A stretch of DNA of 64,000 nucleotides from JAXLYE01 sp046351595 (GCA_046351595.1 JAXLYE010000009.1:1-64000); one strand, 5' to 3'. Positions 19,601 through 27,778 are shown, numbered from the stretch's first letter. Notes: a model not told the origin generated them from the letters alone. Numbers and translations: made by a program.

Positions 19601-20896
19601 GAAGAAATTTTGCAGTCTGAAGAACTTCACTCGGAGCTGTTAAGTACAGAAGTCAAAGAGATCCCGGCTAGTGAGCTGAGGCTGTTAAAGCAACGGCTGC
19701 TTACTTTATATGAATCGGGGCCTGGGGGTTCTTTGGACGAAGAGGAACCAGACGCCGCTTCAGGTGACGACGAAGACGAAGACGAATCCGTCGCCGGCGC
19801 CCGCATCCCCATCCCCGCCGAGACCTTCCTGGAAGAGCTCTCCCAAAAGCTCGAGATCCACCCCATCTCTGTCTACTGGCTGCTCAAGGAAGGCATCGAG
19901 AAAGAAGGGTGGCGGTGCATTCCCGAGGAGCAGCGGTTTGTCTCGGATCGGTTTACCGTCACCATCCTGCGCCTGCTCGGTCACCGCTGGCCGCGGCAGG
20001 TCGAGGCCGGCGAGGCCGTGCCCGAGTGGGCCGACCCGGACGGCATCATCCCGCTGACCGAGGGCACGCACGAGGCGACCCTGTACGAGCGGATCCGCGC
20101 CCGCATCGCCGCCGACTTCCCGGGCGGCGACGTCGCCAGCATCGAGCGCGAGTTCGCCGAGATCATGGGCAAGCCGCTGGAGCGCTGGCTCGAGACCGAC
20201 TTCTTCAAGCACCACACCCAGCAGTTCAAGAAGCGCCCCATCGCCTGGCAGATCCAGAGCGGCAAGTACACCACGCAGAAGACCCGGGCGAAGAAGCCCG
20301 CCTTTGCGTGCCTGGTCTACTACCACAAGCTCGACGGCGACACCCTGCCCAAGCTGCGCTCGCAGTACATCGGCCCGCTGCGCGCGCGGCTGGAGACCGA
20401 GCTGCGCGGCATCGAGTCCCTGCCCAAGGACAGCCGCAGCCCGCGGCAGCAGGCCCGGCAGACCGAGCTCCTGGATCAGATCAGCGAGCTGCGTGAGTTC
20501 GAGCAGCGGCTGGAGCAGGTCAGCGCCCGCGGCTTCGCCTCGCCCAAGCTGGCGGAGCTGCTTCGGGCCGAGCCGCTGGACGCGTACTGCTCGATCGACG
20601 GGGTCCGCCCGCCGCCCGCGGATCACGCCGGCCTGCTCCGCCAGGAGGAGAGCTACACGCCCGACCTCAACGACGGCGTGCGCGTCAACATCGCGCCGCT
20701 GCAGAAGGCGGGCCTGCTGGCCGCGGACGTGCTGGCGAGCAAGGACCTGGACAAGGCCATCGCGGATCGGGCGGTCTGGCGCGGGGACGAGCGACGGTGG
20801 AGCCGCGAAGGGAAGCTGCCGCGGCCGGGGTACTGGCGCGAGCCGGAGCCTGCGGTCGAGGACGTGCGTGAGGCGGCGCAGGACGCCGCGGTGTAA
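16604..20896 (+). CDS. pglX: BREX adenine-specific DNA methyltransferase PglX
   Basis: A 1430-residue type IIG-like N6-adenine methyltransferase. The SAM-binding motif DPACGSGHFLLEAF is near residue 312 and the catalytic NPPY (NPPYMGSKN) near 551. It would methylate the non-palindromic BREX site that marks self DNA, and it is also required for defence. The catalytic part and the last 370 residues are about 70% G+C. The segment at about 18430-19770 (residues 610-1055), where PglX family members carry the target-recognition domain, falls to about 40-50% G+C with different codon use. That pattern suggests replacement of the specificity region by recombination. The acidic run EEEPDAASGDDEDEDES just after it marks the return to native composition. 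The frame is open throughout. Confidence 0.93.
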   Translation: MPITADLKKKHLKSLSLALRHELEGYYEKGEWQAGDLERRLMSLGVRRERDALPLDEMAHLPEHDQKARKQIDEYIALRAAADMPRQEAVAEYVRETAYTWANRLLALRCMEARELIDEVILQKEVYGGRSLEHNRLLRAQPELSGQDDDGLFLVLDKAFARMAEHLPLLFDPHAPSIALRPSPAALKRCIALLSGKAPVRGQEYVDESVFKEPDALGWAYQFWNSEEKDRVFEAVRTKKAKIAGADIVPATQLYTEPYMVKFLVQNSLGATWLGMHPQSKLAERWEYFVRDADRAPIDNAGKKAVADLTFLDPACGSGHFLLEAFDLLFDMYQEEGQVTDEAAICKSILEKNLYGIDIDERAVQIAEAALWMKAKERAFDFTAARTNLIATNLRLPKDKNHLQAFLQKHPEDKPLEDALQTVFDGLKDADQLGTLLQVAEPVEKKLRAIKEDEDKKQLAYLGKPQRTFFDAAPKGAESSLKQFDIAPQSVLPVGVENWDVWRARTGERLRAHFAEEAEAADLRQQFFSAQASRGWRLFELLSRRYDVVAANPPYMGSKNMGPVLRKYVEQRYPTGKRDLYAAFILRCLELCVEGGRVAMVTQQSWMFLRSYAAMRADSSKQSSTGLLYTSTLDVLAHLGRYAFSEIGNAVVAPVLFVVQCRKPDVEHRLWACRLTAPRPSEQQAELLRSSIRSVEPTTVSKPKQSRFLAIPQSPLCYWLRERFFELLAGTTLGDVASVCQGLATANDARFVRFTWEAPSDEWAQEVRKRRWVPFEKGGGYGKWFGHHFWVVDWQEDGARVRQTPGPRVQNERQYFNRGWTYSYMARGSIGARTLAGDSITCDLSAGVFPQGSADHSAIGLCLNSRFSSYIVRSISAKVQLRESYVARIPIPSGISSIASTAEHLTALKKSLVSHVIIERNFTFSNKNEKSLTADFCSYLVNALIYEKLLLAIEALSEKKVLDYYAFSDEDTTAVVSETGTPAGWHPRVVGYAGLASWPEEILQSEELHSELLSTEVKEIPASELRLLKQRLLTLYESGPGGSLDEEEPDAASGDDEDEDESVAGARIPIPAETFLEELSQKLEIHPISVYWLLKEGIEKEGWRCIPEEQRFVSDRFTVTILRLLGHRWPRQVEAGEAVPEWADPDGIIPLTEGTHEATLYERIRARIAADFPGGDVASIEREFAEIMGKPLERWLETDFFKHHTQQFKKRPIAWQIQSGKYTTQKTRAKKPAFACLVYYHKLDGDTLPKLRSQYIGPLRARLETELRGIESLPKDSRSPRQQARQTELLDQISELREFEQRLEQVSARGFASPKLAELLRAEPLDAYCSIDGVRPPPADHAGLLRQEESYTPDLNDGVRVNIAPLQKAGLLAADVLASKDLDKAIADRAVWRGDERRWSREGKLPRPGYWREPEPAVEDVREAAQDAAV
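18430..19770 (+). other. Low-GC segment inside pglX (probable transferred specificity region)
   Basis: Sample 60-base rows: 19381-19440 is 23/60 G+C and 19201-19260 is 25/60, whereas 20041-20100 is 43/60. The change begins after the NPPY-containing catalytic part and ends at the Asp/Glu-rich linker. Reading frame is kept across both borders. The boundaries are approximate. Confidence 0.65.
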
Positions 20897-20907
20897 GGAA
20901 CTTTGGC

Positions 20908-22236
20908 ATGGCGGGTTCGGGATCAGGGCGCAGCAAGAAGGCAAGCACACCGGCGCGAGCCGAGAAGGCCTTGCTGGAGAAGCTGAAAAATCGAGCGCAG
21001 AAGGCCCGCGCGAGAGCGGCTGAGAAGTCTCCGGCCGGGCAGGAAGCGACGGCGCTGTTCGAGCGCGTCGTGTCCATCCTGGAGGACGCCCGTTCGCGCG
21101 TGGTCCGTACGGTCCACAGCGAGATGGTGCTGGCCTACTGGCACATCGGGCGCGTGATCGTCGAGCACCTGCAGGGAGGGGACGCGCGCGCCGAGTATGG
21201 CGAGCAGGTGCTGGAAACCCTGTCGGCGCGGCTCTCGCAGCGCTACGGCAAGGGCTTCTCGATCACGAACCTGCGCTACTTCCGGCTCTTCTATCAGACC
21301 TACGCCGAGCGACGGCCCGAGATTCATCACGGGGCTCGTGATGAATCCGCTCCGGGGCGTGGCCCTCGGCAAAAACCGCGCCAGTCCGGCGAGCTCGTGA
21401 CGGACCTTGCACAGGCCTCTCAGCCGGTAGACAGCGGCCTCGGCTTTGAGTCGGGCCTGAGCTGGACTCACTATCGGACGCTGACCCGAGTTCCGGATCG
21501 GGCCGCGCGGCGCTTCTACGAGCTCGAGGCGGCAAGAGAAGGCTGGAGCGTCCCGCACCTGGAGCGGCAGATCCACACGCAGCTGTTCACGCGCCTGCTC
21601 AAGAGCCGGGACAAGTCCGGCGTCCTGGAGCTGGCCACGCGAGGTCAGGTGCTCGAGCGGCCGGTTGATTCGCTGCGCGATCCCTACGTGCTCGACTTCC
21701 TGAGCCTGCCGGAGGCACACCAGCTGCGGGAGAGCGACCTGGAAGATGCCATCCTGGGGCAGCTACAGGCCTTCCTGCTGGAGCTCGGAAAAGGCTTCGC
21801 CTTCGTCGCCCGGCAGAAGCGGCTGGCATACGACGATGAGCACTTCTACGTGGATCTGGTCTTCTATAACTGCATCCTGAAGTGCTACCTGCTGATCGAC
21901 CTGAAGGTAGGCCGACTGTCGCACCAGGACGTGGGCCAGATGGACAGCTACGTGCGACTGTGGGACGACCAGCAGACGACCGAGGGCGACAACCCGACGA
22001 TCGGCCTGATCCTGTGCGCCGAGAAGAACGAGGCCGTGGCCCGGTACTCGGTGCTCAACGAGAACAAGCAGATCTTCGCGGCCAAGTACGTGACCTACCT
22101 GCCGACCGAAGAAGAGCTGGCGCGTGAGCTGCAGCGCGAGCGACTGATGATCGAGGCACGCGGCGCCCTGGCCGGACCAAATGTGCGCCAGGGAGTCCCT
22201 GTCGACCCCGAGGGGCTTGGTGAACATGAGCGATAG
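20908..22236 (+). CDS. DUF1016/YhcG-type PD-(D/E)XK nuclease within the BREX operon
   Basis: A 442-residue protein with the two-part DUF1016 layout. The N-terminal helical domain has the family signature (HSEMVLAYWHIGRVIVEH, then RYGKGFSITNLRYFRLFYQTY and LSWTHYRTL). The C-terminal PD-(D/E)XK domain has YVDLVFYN and LLIDLKVG, supplying the Asp and the D-x-K core; many relatives have ELK, so DLK is a conservative change. Residues 130-175 form a longer variable insert, and the first 45 residues are a basic, Ala/Lys-rich extension. It follows pglX by 11 nt with an AAGGA box and overlaps the pglZ start by 11 nt, so it is embedded in the BREX transcript. It is probably an accessory DNA nuclease. 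It is not a core BREX component. Confidence 0.82.
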   Translation: MAGSGSGRSKKASTPARAEKALLEKLKNRAQKARARAAEKSPAGQEATALFERVVSILEDARSRVVRTVHSEMVLAYWHIGRVIVEHLQGGDARAEYGEQVLETLSARLSQRYGKGFSITNLRYFRLFYQTYAERRPEIHHGARDESAPGRGPRQKPRQSGELVTDLAQASQPVDSGLGFESGLSWTHYRTLTRVPDRAARRFYELEAAREGWSVPHLERQIHTQLFTRLLKSRDKSGVLELATRGQVLERPVDSLRDPYVLDFLSLPEAHQLRESDLEDAILGQLQAFLLELGKGFAFVARQKRLAYDDEHFYVDLVFYNCILKCYLLIDLKVGRLSHQDVGQMDSYVRLWDDQQTTEGDNPTIGLILCAEKNEAVARYSVLNENKQIFAAKYVTYLPTEEELARELQRERLMIEARGALAGPNVRQGVPVDPEGLGEHER

Positions 22237-24754
22237 CTTTCAGGACTATCTGATCGGCCAGATCACGAATCATCTTTCTGCGAAGACTACGCCGCCGCCG
22301 TTCGTGGTCTTCTGTGATCCGGACCGCGAGTGGCTTGAGCTGCTGCGCATGGCCTCCGAGCACGCGGGATTTGAGCTGTGGGCGCCGGAGCCGAGTGGGC
22401 AGTCAGCCCATGAGCTCCTCTTGCGGGATCGCTTCCACCGCGCTCCGCGCACCCCACGGGTCATCTGGCTGGGCGTTGCGCGCGACGAGATCACCTGGTT
22501 CAAGGTGTTCGAGCTGCAGGCCGCGGCGGTCTGGGAGAAGAGCCTGCTGTCGGCGCTGCGGGAGTACGGGGTCCTCATCCCGGTCGAGCACGAGGCAGAG
22601 CTGGGGCCGCTGCTGCCGGCTCACACACGGACCTGGTTCGGGCAGCCTCGCAGCACCTGGAAGGAGCTGACCCCGAACAATGCCAAGGACACGCTGATCG
22701 CGCCCGAGCGCATGCTCGAGATTCTGGCAGGGGAGACGGGGCAGTTTCAGCAGCTTGAGAAGGAGGGGCGCTTCCAGCTCTTCGCGACACGCGCGGTGGA
22801 GGGATTTGGGCTGCCCAGTCCGTCGGGAGCCGAGGAGGAGCTCTGGCGTACGAAGGCGCTGGCTCGGCTGCTCTGCACCGAGGCGGCACACTGCGTCCCG
22901 CACGATCCGCCGCGCGAGCCCGGGCACATCATCCCCGAAGGACTGCCGCGCACCAACGCGCTGAAGCTCCTGCGGCAGTGGCAGACGAACGTCGAGTACA
23001 TCCACCGCTTCGAGGCCTTGGTTCCCAAGGCTGATGCCATGCTGGGGCTGCAATTCTGGGCGCGGAACCTGTCGTCAGCGCCCCGCTCGCGCGGCTCACG
23101 GGCGGTGGAGGCTGCGCTGTTCGCTCAGTCCATCGAACAGCTCGATCGCATCGAGAGCCCGCTGGCGCTGGCGCACGAGCTGGACAAGAGCCTGGCGCGC
23201 TTCCAAGACCGAGCCCTCGGCTTCTGGGAGAAGCAGGCATCTAGCACGGGCGGTCGCATCGGCTGGACGCACTTGATCCGTCTGGCCGAGGCGGCCAGCA
23301 CGCTGAAGGAGTGCGAGCAGGTCGATAAAGGATGGAAGCACGCGCTCGATGCGGTGGAGTGGTACCGGCACCAGGGCTACCTGCTGGATACTTGCGGCGA
23401 GATGCTGTTCCAAGAGAATGCAGATGCTCCGCAGAGCCTGGTCCGCATCCGGGCGCGGCTGCGCCGCGGCTACCTGCAGGCGCTGAACCGCATCGGCCGG
23501 GCCTTCTCGGATCTTTTGGCAAGCGGCAGCGAAAAGGTTCTGGCGCTGCCGACCGCGGGGGAGCTGGCGGCAGAGGAGCTGGGGAAGAACAAGCAGCCTA
23601 CGGCGCTGCTGTTCTTGGATGCGTTCCGTCTAGAGCTGGGCTACCGGCTGGCGCGCACGCTGAACGCCGGAGAGCCAGCAGACCGAGCGGTGGCTCGTAC
23701 CGCCGTGGCGCCAATTCCCAGCATCACCGCCCTGGGCATGGCTTTTGCGCTGCCCATCGCGCGCAACCAGCTCCGCGTCAGCCTTGATGCCGAACGTCGC
23801 GGCTTCCAAGTCAGCGCCGATGGCTGGAAGGGGGACCTCACGTCGGCCGAGCAGCGGCGGAAGTGGCTGACCAAGCACTGGGGTGTCACCGACTTCCTGA
23901 GCATCAAAGACGTGCTGGACGGCGAGACGCTGAAGCCGGGCGTGCGGCCCAAGCGCTTGCTGGTCGTCCACGGCAAGGAAGTGGACAGCGATGGGCACGA
24001 AGGGCAGCTCGAGCTCTCGGGAGCGGACGAGCACCTCGATCGCTACGCCCAGGCCATCCGGCGCTTGCGGGATGTTGGCTACATGCGTGTCGTGGTGGTC
24101 ACGGATCACGGATTCTTCCACTATGCTCCCGAGGAAGACGAGCGTGAGGTCGAGAAGCCGACGGGCGAGATCCTCTGGCAGTCGAGGCGGGCCATTGTCG
24201 GTCGGCAGCTGACGCAGAAGACCGCGCTGCGTCTATCGGTGATGGGCTCGGACCTGCAGGCCGTGATCCCGCGCAGTGTCGCGGCCTTCCGGACCTACGG
24301 CGGCCTCGGGTTCTTCCATGGCGGCGCCACGCTGCAAGAGCTGATCATCCCCGTGGTCGTCGTGACCTGGCCCAGCAAAGCGGCGAAGGTAGATGTCGTG
24401 CTAAAGCCCCTTGGGCACATCACCAGCAAGCTGCCGCGCGTGCAGGTTGCGCCGGCGCACAGCGGACAACAGGCGTTCTTTTCGAGCGCCACGCAGCTGG
24501 CCCGACGGGTGACGATTACGGTGCGCAACCCGGCGACGGGCAAGCCGGTCTTCCGTCATGATCAGCCGGTCACGGTCCAGCCGGGCGAAGTAGGCCAGGC
24601 CGAGCCAACGGTCGTCCAGCTCCGGCTCGTCGAGGATCCGCCGCCTCTGCCCTTCGGCAGCAAGCTACTGGTCAGCGTTGTGGATGCAGAGAACGAAGAA
24701 GACCTCGCGAACGAAGAGATCGTTTTAAGGGTGGACCTTGATGATGAGTTCTAA
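22226..24754 (+). CDS. pglZ: BREX alkaline phosphatase superfamily protein PglZ
   Basis: An 842-residue PglZ. The alkaline-phosphatase-like core shows the metal-site blocks LLFLDAFRLELGYRLART near residue 461 and VVVTDHGFFHY near 624, with GGLGFFHGGATLQELIIPVV near 690. The last 100 residues form a beta-rich C-terminal domain. PglZ is a core BREX protein; purified homologues show metal-dependent nuclease or phosphodiesterase activity. I chose the ATG at 22226 (MSDSFQDYLIGQI), which overlaps the preceding nuclease gene by 11 nt. Its 3' end overlaps the brxL start by up to 14 nt, which keeps brxL coupled to it. Confidence 0.92.
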   Translation: MSDSFQDYLIGQITNHLSAKTTPPPFVVFCDPDREWLELLRMASEHAGFELWAPEPSGQSAHELLLRDRFHRAPRTPRVIWLGVARDEITWFKVFELQAAAVWEKSLLSALREYGVLIPVEHEAELGPLLPAHTRTWFGQPRSTWKELTPNNAKDTLIAPERMLEILAGETGQFQQLEKEGRFQLFATRAVEGFGLPSPSGAEEELWRTKALARLLCTEAAHCVPHDPPREPGHIIPEGLPRTNALKLLRQWQTNVEYIHRFEALVPKADAMLGLQFWARNLSSAPRSRGSRAVEAALFAQSIEQLDRIESPLALAHELDKSLARFQDRALGFWEKQASSTGGRIGWTHLIRLAEAASTLKECEQVDKGWKHALDAVEWYRHQGYLLDTCGEMLFQENADAPQSLVRIRARLRRGYLQALNRIGRAFSDLLASGSEKVLALPTAGELAAEELGKNKQPTALLFLDAFRLELGYRLARTLNAGEPADRAVARTAVAPIPSITALGMAFALPIARNQLRVSLDAERRGFQVSADGWKGDLTSAEQRRKWLTKHWGVTDFLSIKDVLDGETLKPGVRPKRLLVVHGKEVDSDGHEGQLELSGADEHLDRYAQAIRRLRDVGYMRVVVVTDHGFFHYAPEEDEREVEKPTGEILWQSRRAIVGRQLTQKTALRLSVMGSDLQAVIPRSVAAFRTYGGLGFFHGGATLQELIIPVVVVTWPSKAAKVDVVLKPLGHITSKLPRVQVAPAHSGQQAFFSSATQLARRVTITVRNPATGKPVFRHDQPVTVQPGEVGQAEPTVVQLRLVEDPPPLPFGSKLLVSVVDAENEEDLANEEIVLRVDLDDEF

Positions 24755-26873
24755 GACACAACCGATTGACCTGCAGCCTGCAGAGCTCTTGCATCTTCTG
24801 GATGGCACCGTCGGTCCCGATCCGCTTGACAGCAAGCTCATCGACGCATTCCCGGGGCGCGTAGTCCGCAAAGACCTGGTCCACAAGCTCAAGGTCGGCT
24901 TCAACATTCCGGTCTATGTCCTGGAATACCTCCTTGGGAAGTACTGCTCGACGACGGACGAGTCGCAGATTGCCCAGGGCCTGCAGGTCGTCAAAGAAAC
25001 CATCGTCGAGCGCGTCGTGCGATCCGATCATGGCGAGCTGCTTAAGGCGCGCCTGCACTCGGCGGGCGCGATGAAGCTGATCGATCTGGTCACCGTGACC
25101 TTCGACGAGAAGGACACCGGCGGCAAGTTCTGGGCGCGTCTGGTGACCGCGGGCCTGGACCGTGTCCACATCGACAACCGACTGGTCAGCCAGTACGAGC
25201 GCCTGCTGACCGGCGGCGTCTGGGCCAACATCGAGCTGACCTACGACGAGGGAATGGTCCACGGCGGCGTCACCCGCCCCTTTGTCATCTCGCGCCTGCA
25301 GCCGATTCAGATCGCGAGCGCGCGGGCTGACGAGTACATCACGGCCCGGCAGCGCTTCACGCGCGAGGAGTGGGCAGACGTCCTGCTGCGCACCCTCGGG
25401 TACGAGCCGACACACCCGGACTTCACCTGGCGTCGCAAGCTCTTGTACCTGCTGCGGCTCATCCCCATGGTCGAGAAGAACTACAACCTGATCGAGCTCG
25501 GGCCGCGCGAAACAGGCAAGTCCTTCATCTTTCGAGAGATCTCTCCTTACACGATCCTGCTCTCCGGCGGGCAGGGCTCAGTTGCGGACCTGTTCGGGTG
25601 GAAGAACCGCAAGGACAAGCCGGGACTGGTGGTCCGCTACGACCTGGTCGCGTTTGATGAAGTAGCCGGCTCGCACTTCAAAAACGAAGCCGACAAACAG
25701 ATGTACAAGGGCTACATGGAGCAGGGATCGTTCTCTCGCGGGGACGACAAGGGCACCGTATCGGCTGATGCCGGCATCGTCTTCAACGGCAACATCGACG
25801 GCGATGTCGAGTCCATGGCGCGCACCAGCCACCTGTTCGCAAGCCTGCCCGAGAGCATCCGCAGCGACACGGCCTTCCACGACCGCTGGCACGCCTATCT
25901 GCCCGGCTGGGAGATGCCCAAGCTCAAGCCCGAGCACTTCACAACGCACCTGGGCTTCATCGCCGACTACATCGCCGAGATCTTCCACAACGAGCTGCGC
26001 CCGAGGAACTTCACGGACACCGCTGAAGCCTACTTCTCGCTCGGAAACCAAGTCGGCCAGCGCGATCGCAAGGCGGCAGTACGCACTGTCTCAGGACTGA
26101 TGAAGCTCCTGCATCCCGACGGCAAGTGCACGAAGCAGGAGATGGCAGAATATGTCTCCCTGGCGCTGGAGCTGCGGCGCCGGGTGAAAGAGCAGCTCAA
26201 GCGGATCAACCCCATCGAGTTCTCCCGCGTGAACCTCTCATTCCTCGACCGGGAGACTGGGGATGAACAGGTCGCCGAGTGCAAGGAGATGGGCGCCACC
26301 AAGCTCATCCCCGAAGGCCCGCTCCCGCCCGGCGACGTCTTCAGCGTTGGATACGATCCGGACGGAGAGCGCGTCTGTCTGTTCCGCATCCAGGTCGCGG
26401 CGCTGCCCGGCTCTGGCAAGTTCCAGGTCGTCGGTGTCACCTCCAAGGCCATCCGCGAGTCCGCGCGCATGGCATTCGACTACTTACGCAGCAGCGCCAA
26501 GCGCATCGGCCTCGATCGCGACTTCAGCAGCTACGATTTCAACATCCAGGTGATGAGCCCGACGCAAGGCCGCGACACGCACGACCTGGGGATGGCCTTC
26601 TTCATCGCCGTCTTGTCTGCTGTCCTGGCTCGTCCGATCGTTGGCAGCCTCGTCGTTCTGGGGCAGATGACGATCCACGGGGTGCTCAGCCGCATCGACA
26701 ACCTGGCCGACCGCTTGCGCGTGGCGATGGACGCCGGAGCCCGTCAGGTCATGATCCCGACCGCGAACGCCCCGGACTTCGGCAGCATCCCCTCCGATCT
26801 CCTCGACAAGCTTCGGGTCGAGTTCTACTCAGAGCCGGCGCAGGCTGCCTTCAAGGCGCTGGCCGACGTGTGA
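24741..26873 (+). CDS. brxL: BREX protein BrxL (AAA+ ATPase with Lon-like C-terminal domain)
   Basis: A 710-residue BrxL, the last BREX gene. The AAA+ part has Walker A LGPRETGKSFIF near residue 252 and Walker B LVAFDEVAG near 302. BrxL homologues form MCM-like ring assemblies on DNA and are needed for exclusion but not for methylation. The C-terminal 170 residues align by eye with the Lon protease fold (FNIQVMSPTQ..DLGMAFFIAVLSAVL and GQMTIHGVLSRIDNLADRLRVAMDAGARQVMIP). However, neither the Lon Ser (PxDGPSAG) nor the Lys (GGxKEK) is present, so proteolysis is unlikely. Start choice is ATG 24741 or 24744, both inside the pglZ end. The following gene is on the opposite strand. Confidence 0.92.
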   Translation: MMSSKTQPIDLQPAELLHLLDGTVGPDPLDSKLIDAFPGRVVRKDLVHKLKVGFNIPVYVLEYLLGKYCSTTDESQIAQGLQVVKETIVERVVRSDHGELLKARLHSAGAMKLIDLVTVTFDEKDTGGKFWARLVTAGLDRVHIDNRLVSQYERLLTGGVWANIELTYDEGMVHGGVTRPFVISRLQPIQIASARADEYITARQRFTREEWADVLLRTLGYEPTHPDFTWRRKLLYLLRLIPMVEKNYNLIELGPRETGKSFIFREISPYTILLSGGQGSVADLFGWKNRKDKPGLVVRYDLVAFDEVAGSHFKNEADKQMYKGYMEQGSFSRGDDKGTVSADAGIVFNGNIDGDVESMARTSHLFASLPESIRSDTAFHDRWHAYLPGWEMPKLKPEHFTTHLGFIADYIAEIFHNELRPRNFTDTAEAYFSLGNQVGQRDRKAAVRTVSGLMKLLHPDGKCTKQEMAEYVSLALELRRRVKEQLKRINPIEFSRVNLSFLDRETGDEQVAECKEMGATKLIPEGPLPPGDVFSVGYDPDGERVCLFRIQVAALPGSGKFQVVGVTSKAIRESARMAFDYLRSSAKRIGLDRDFSSYDFNIQVMSPTQGRDTHDLGMAFFIAVLSAVLARPIVGSLVVLGQMTIHGVLSRIDNLADRLRVAMDAGARQVMIPTANAPDFGSIPSDLLDKLRVEFYSEPAQAAFKALADV

Positions 26874-26882
26874 GCCAGCTTC

Positions 26883-26907
26883 GATCGGCTTCGCCCGCGA
26901 GGCCATC
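26883..26907. terminator. Candidate terminator hairpin between brxL and a convergent regulator gene
   Basis: An imperfect stem (GATCGGCTTCGC against GCGAGGCCATC, with one bulge and one mismatch) lies 9 bases after the brxL stop and before a convergent gene. No T-run follows, so this is only a possible stem for either strand. Confidence 0.35.
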
Positions 26908-26935
26908 GAGTGCGAGTGCACGCCGAACGCCGCTA

Positions 26936-27229
26936 TCAGGGGCGGACATCCTCAGAGGGCTCGCTCTCCGTCGGCTCCGGATCGCGCAGCCGCACGCCCT
27001 GGCCGCCCCCGTTTACAGGGATGAACACGACGCCGGCCTCTTCCATCGCCCGCCGCAGCGCCGCCAGAGTCGAGGGGATGGGCTTGCGGACGCCGTTCTC
27101 GAAGTCATGCACCGTCCGGAAGTGGACGCTCGCAGCCTCGGCCAGCTTGGTCTGCGACCAGTCCAGCAGCGCCCTCGCTGCCTTGCACTGGCGGGGGGTG
27201 ATATGCACGTTTTTGTCTTGTGTATGCAT
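26936..27229 (-). CDS. XRE-family transcriptional regulator
   Basis: A 97-residue protein with a clear Cro/CI-type helix-turn-helix at residues 12-65 (ITPRQCKAARALLDWSQTKLAEAASVHFRTVHDFENGVRKP). The end (VVFIPVNGGGQGVRLRDPE) matches a common XRE subgroup whose members have a short beta tail (…GVVFIPENGGGPGVRLR…). It is convergent with brxL and divergent from the small gene at 27401. Its own promoter region is AT-rich with two near-direct TTTTGTSTTG repeats, which could be its operator. It may regulate itself and the divergent gene; a link to BREX is only positional. Confidence 0.85.
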   Translation of the reverse strand: MHTQDKNVHITPRQCKAARALLDWSQTKLAEAASVHFRTVHDFENGVRKPIPSTLAALRRAMEEAGVVFIPVNGGGQGVRLRDPEPTESEPSEDVRP

Positions 27230-27260
27230 ATTTTGTGTTGATTAAACCGGCGGATCAGGC
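27208..27260 (-). promoter_or_regulatory. AT-rich promoter/operator region of the XRE regulator
   Basis: Within about 50 bases of low G+C the plus strand carries TTTTTGTCTTGTG and TTTTGTGTTGATT, two near copies about 20 bases apart. One lies inside the first codons of the regulator gene and one just upstream. Paired sites of this kind are typical of XRE autoregulation. The function is inferred. Confidence 0.4.
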
Positions 27261-27400
27261 TAGTTTCACTTCCGACGACGCGGCACTATGCCACTTCGTC
27301 CATCGGGCATCCAGGCATGTCCTCGGGCAGAGTCTGTCCGGGGGAGCGCGCGCACATTCCGGAGCATCGCCCGTGCGTCCTCGCGCATGGAGGGATTCCT

Positions 27401-27778
27401 ATGTCTTCACTCTGTGGTGCGCGTCCTGATGTTCACATGTTCGCAGGGAATGCTGCGGCTGGCTTGGCGACGGTCTGCGCACCGAAGGCCTGGCTGGATC
27501 GCACGGATGAAGCAGAACACTTCGTCGTAGAGCAGATGCAGCGCCTCCGCTCTCGCCTGGGCCCTCGCTACGAAAAGCTGATCCAGTGCCGAGCGGTGGT
27601 CACCGGAAAGCATGGTCCCGAGCGGCTTGTGATCGAGGCGCTGCGGCTCCGTCCTCTGCGGGCAGAGGCAGACTCGGAGTGGTGGCTGGTTGTGTGGAAC
27701 GTCGATCGCATCGCGGTCCGGTTCCAGCGCTATCCGACGCGCGAGGCGCTCCGGTCAGCGATCCAGACCGGGGTCTGA
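27401..27778 (+). CDS. Hypothetical protein, 125 residues
   Basis: I do not recognise this protein. The chosen ATG (MSSLCGARPDVHMFAG) follows a GGAGGGA ribosome site by about 6 bases; an upstream start at 27317 lacks one. The sequence has a short apolar N-terminus, a helical middle (DEAEHFVVEQMQRLRSRLGPRYEKLIQCRAVV) and a strand-rich end (WWLVVWNVDRIAVRFQRYPTREALRSAI), suggesting a small alpha/beta globular protein. It lies divergent from the XRE regulator and 91 bases before the HEPN gene. Its ribosome site and normal codon use support a real gene. Confidence 0.5.
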   Translation: MSSLCGARPDVHMFAGNAAAGLATVCAPKAWLDRTDEAEHFVVEQMQRLRSRLGPRYEKLIQCRAVVTGKHGPERLVIEALRLRPLRAEADSEWWLVVWNVDRIAVRFQRYPTREALRSAIQTGV

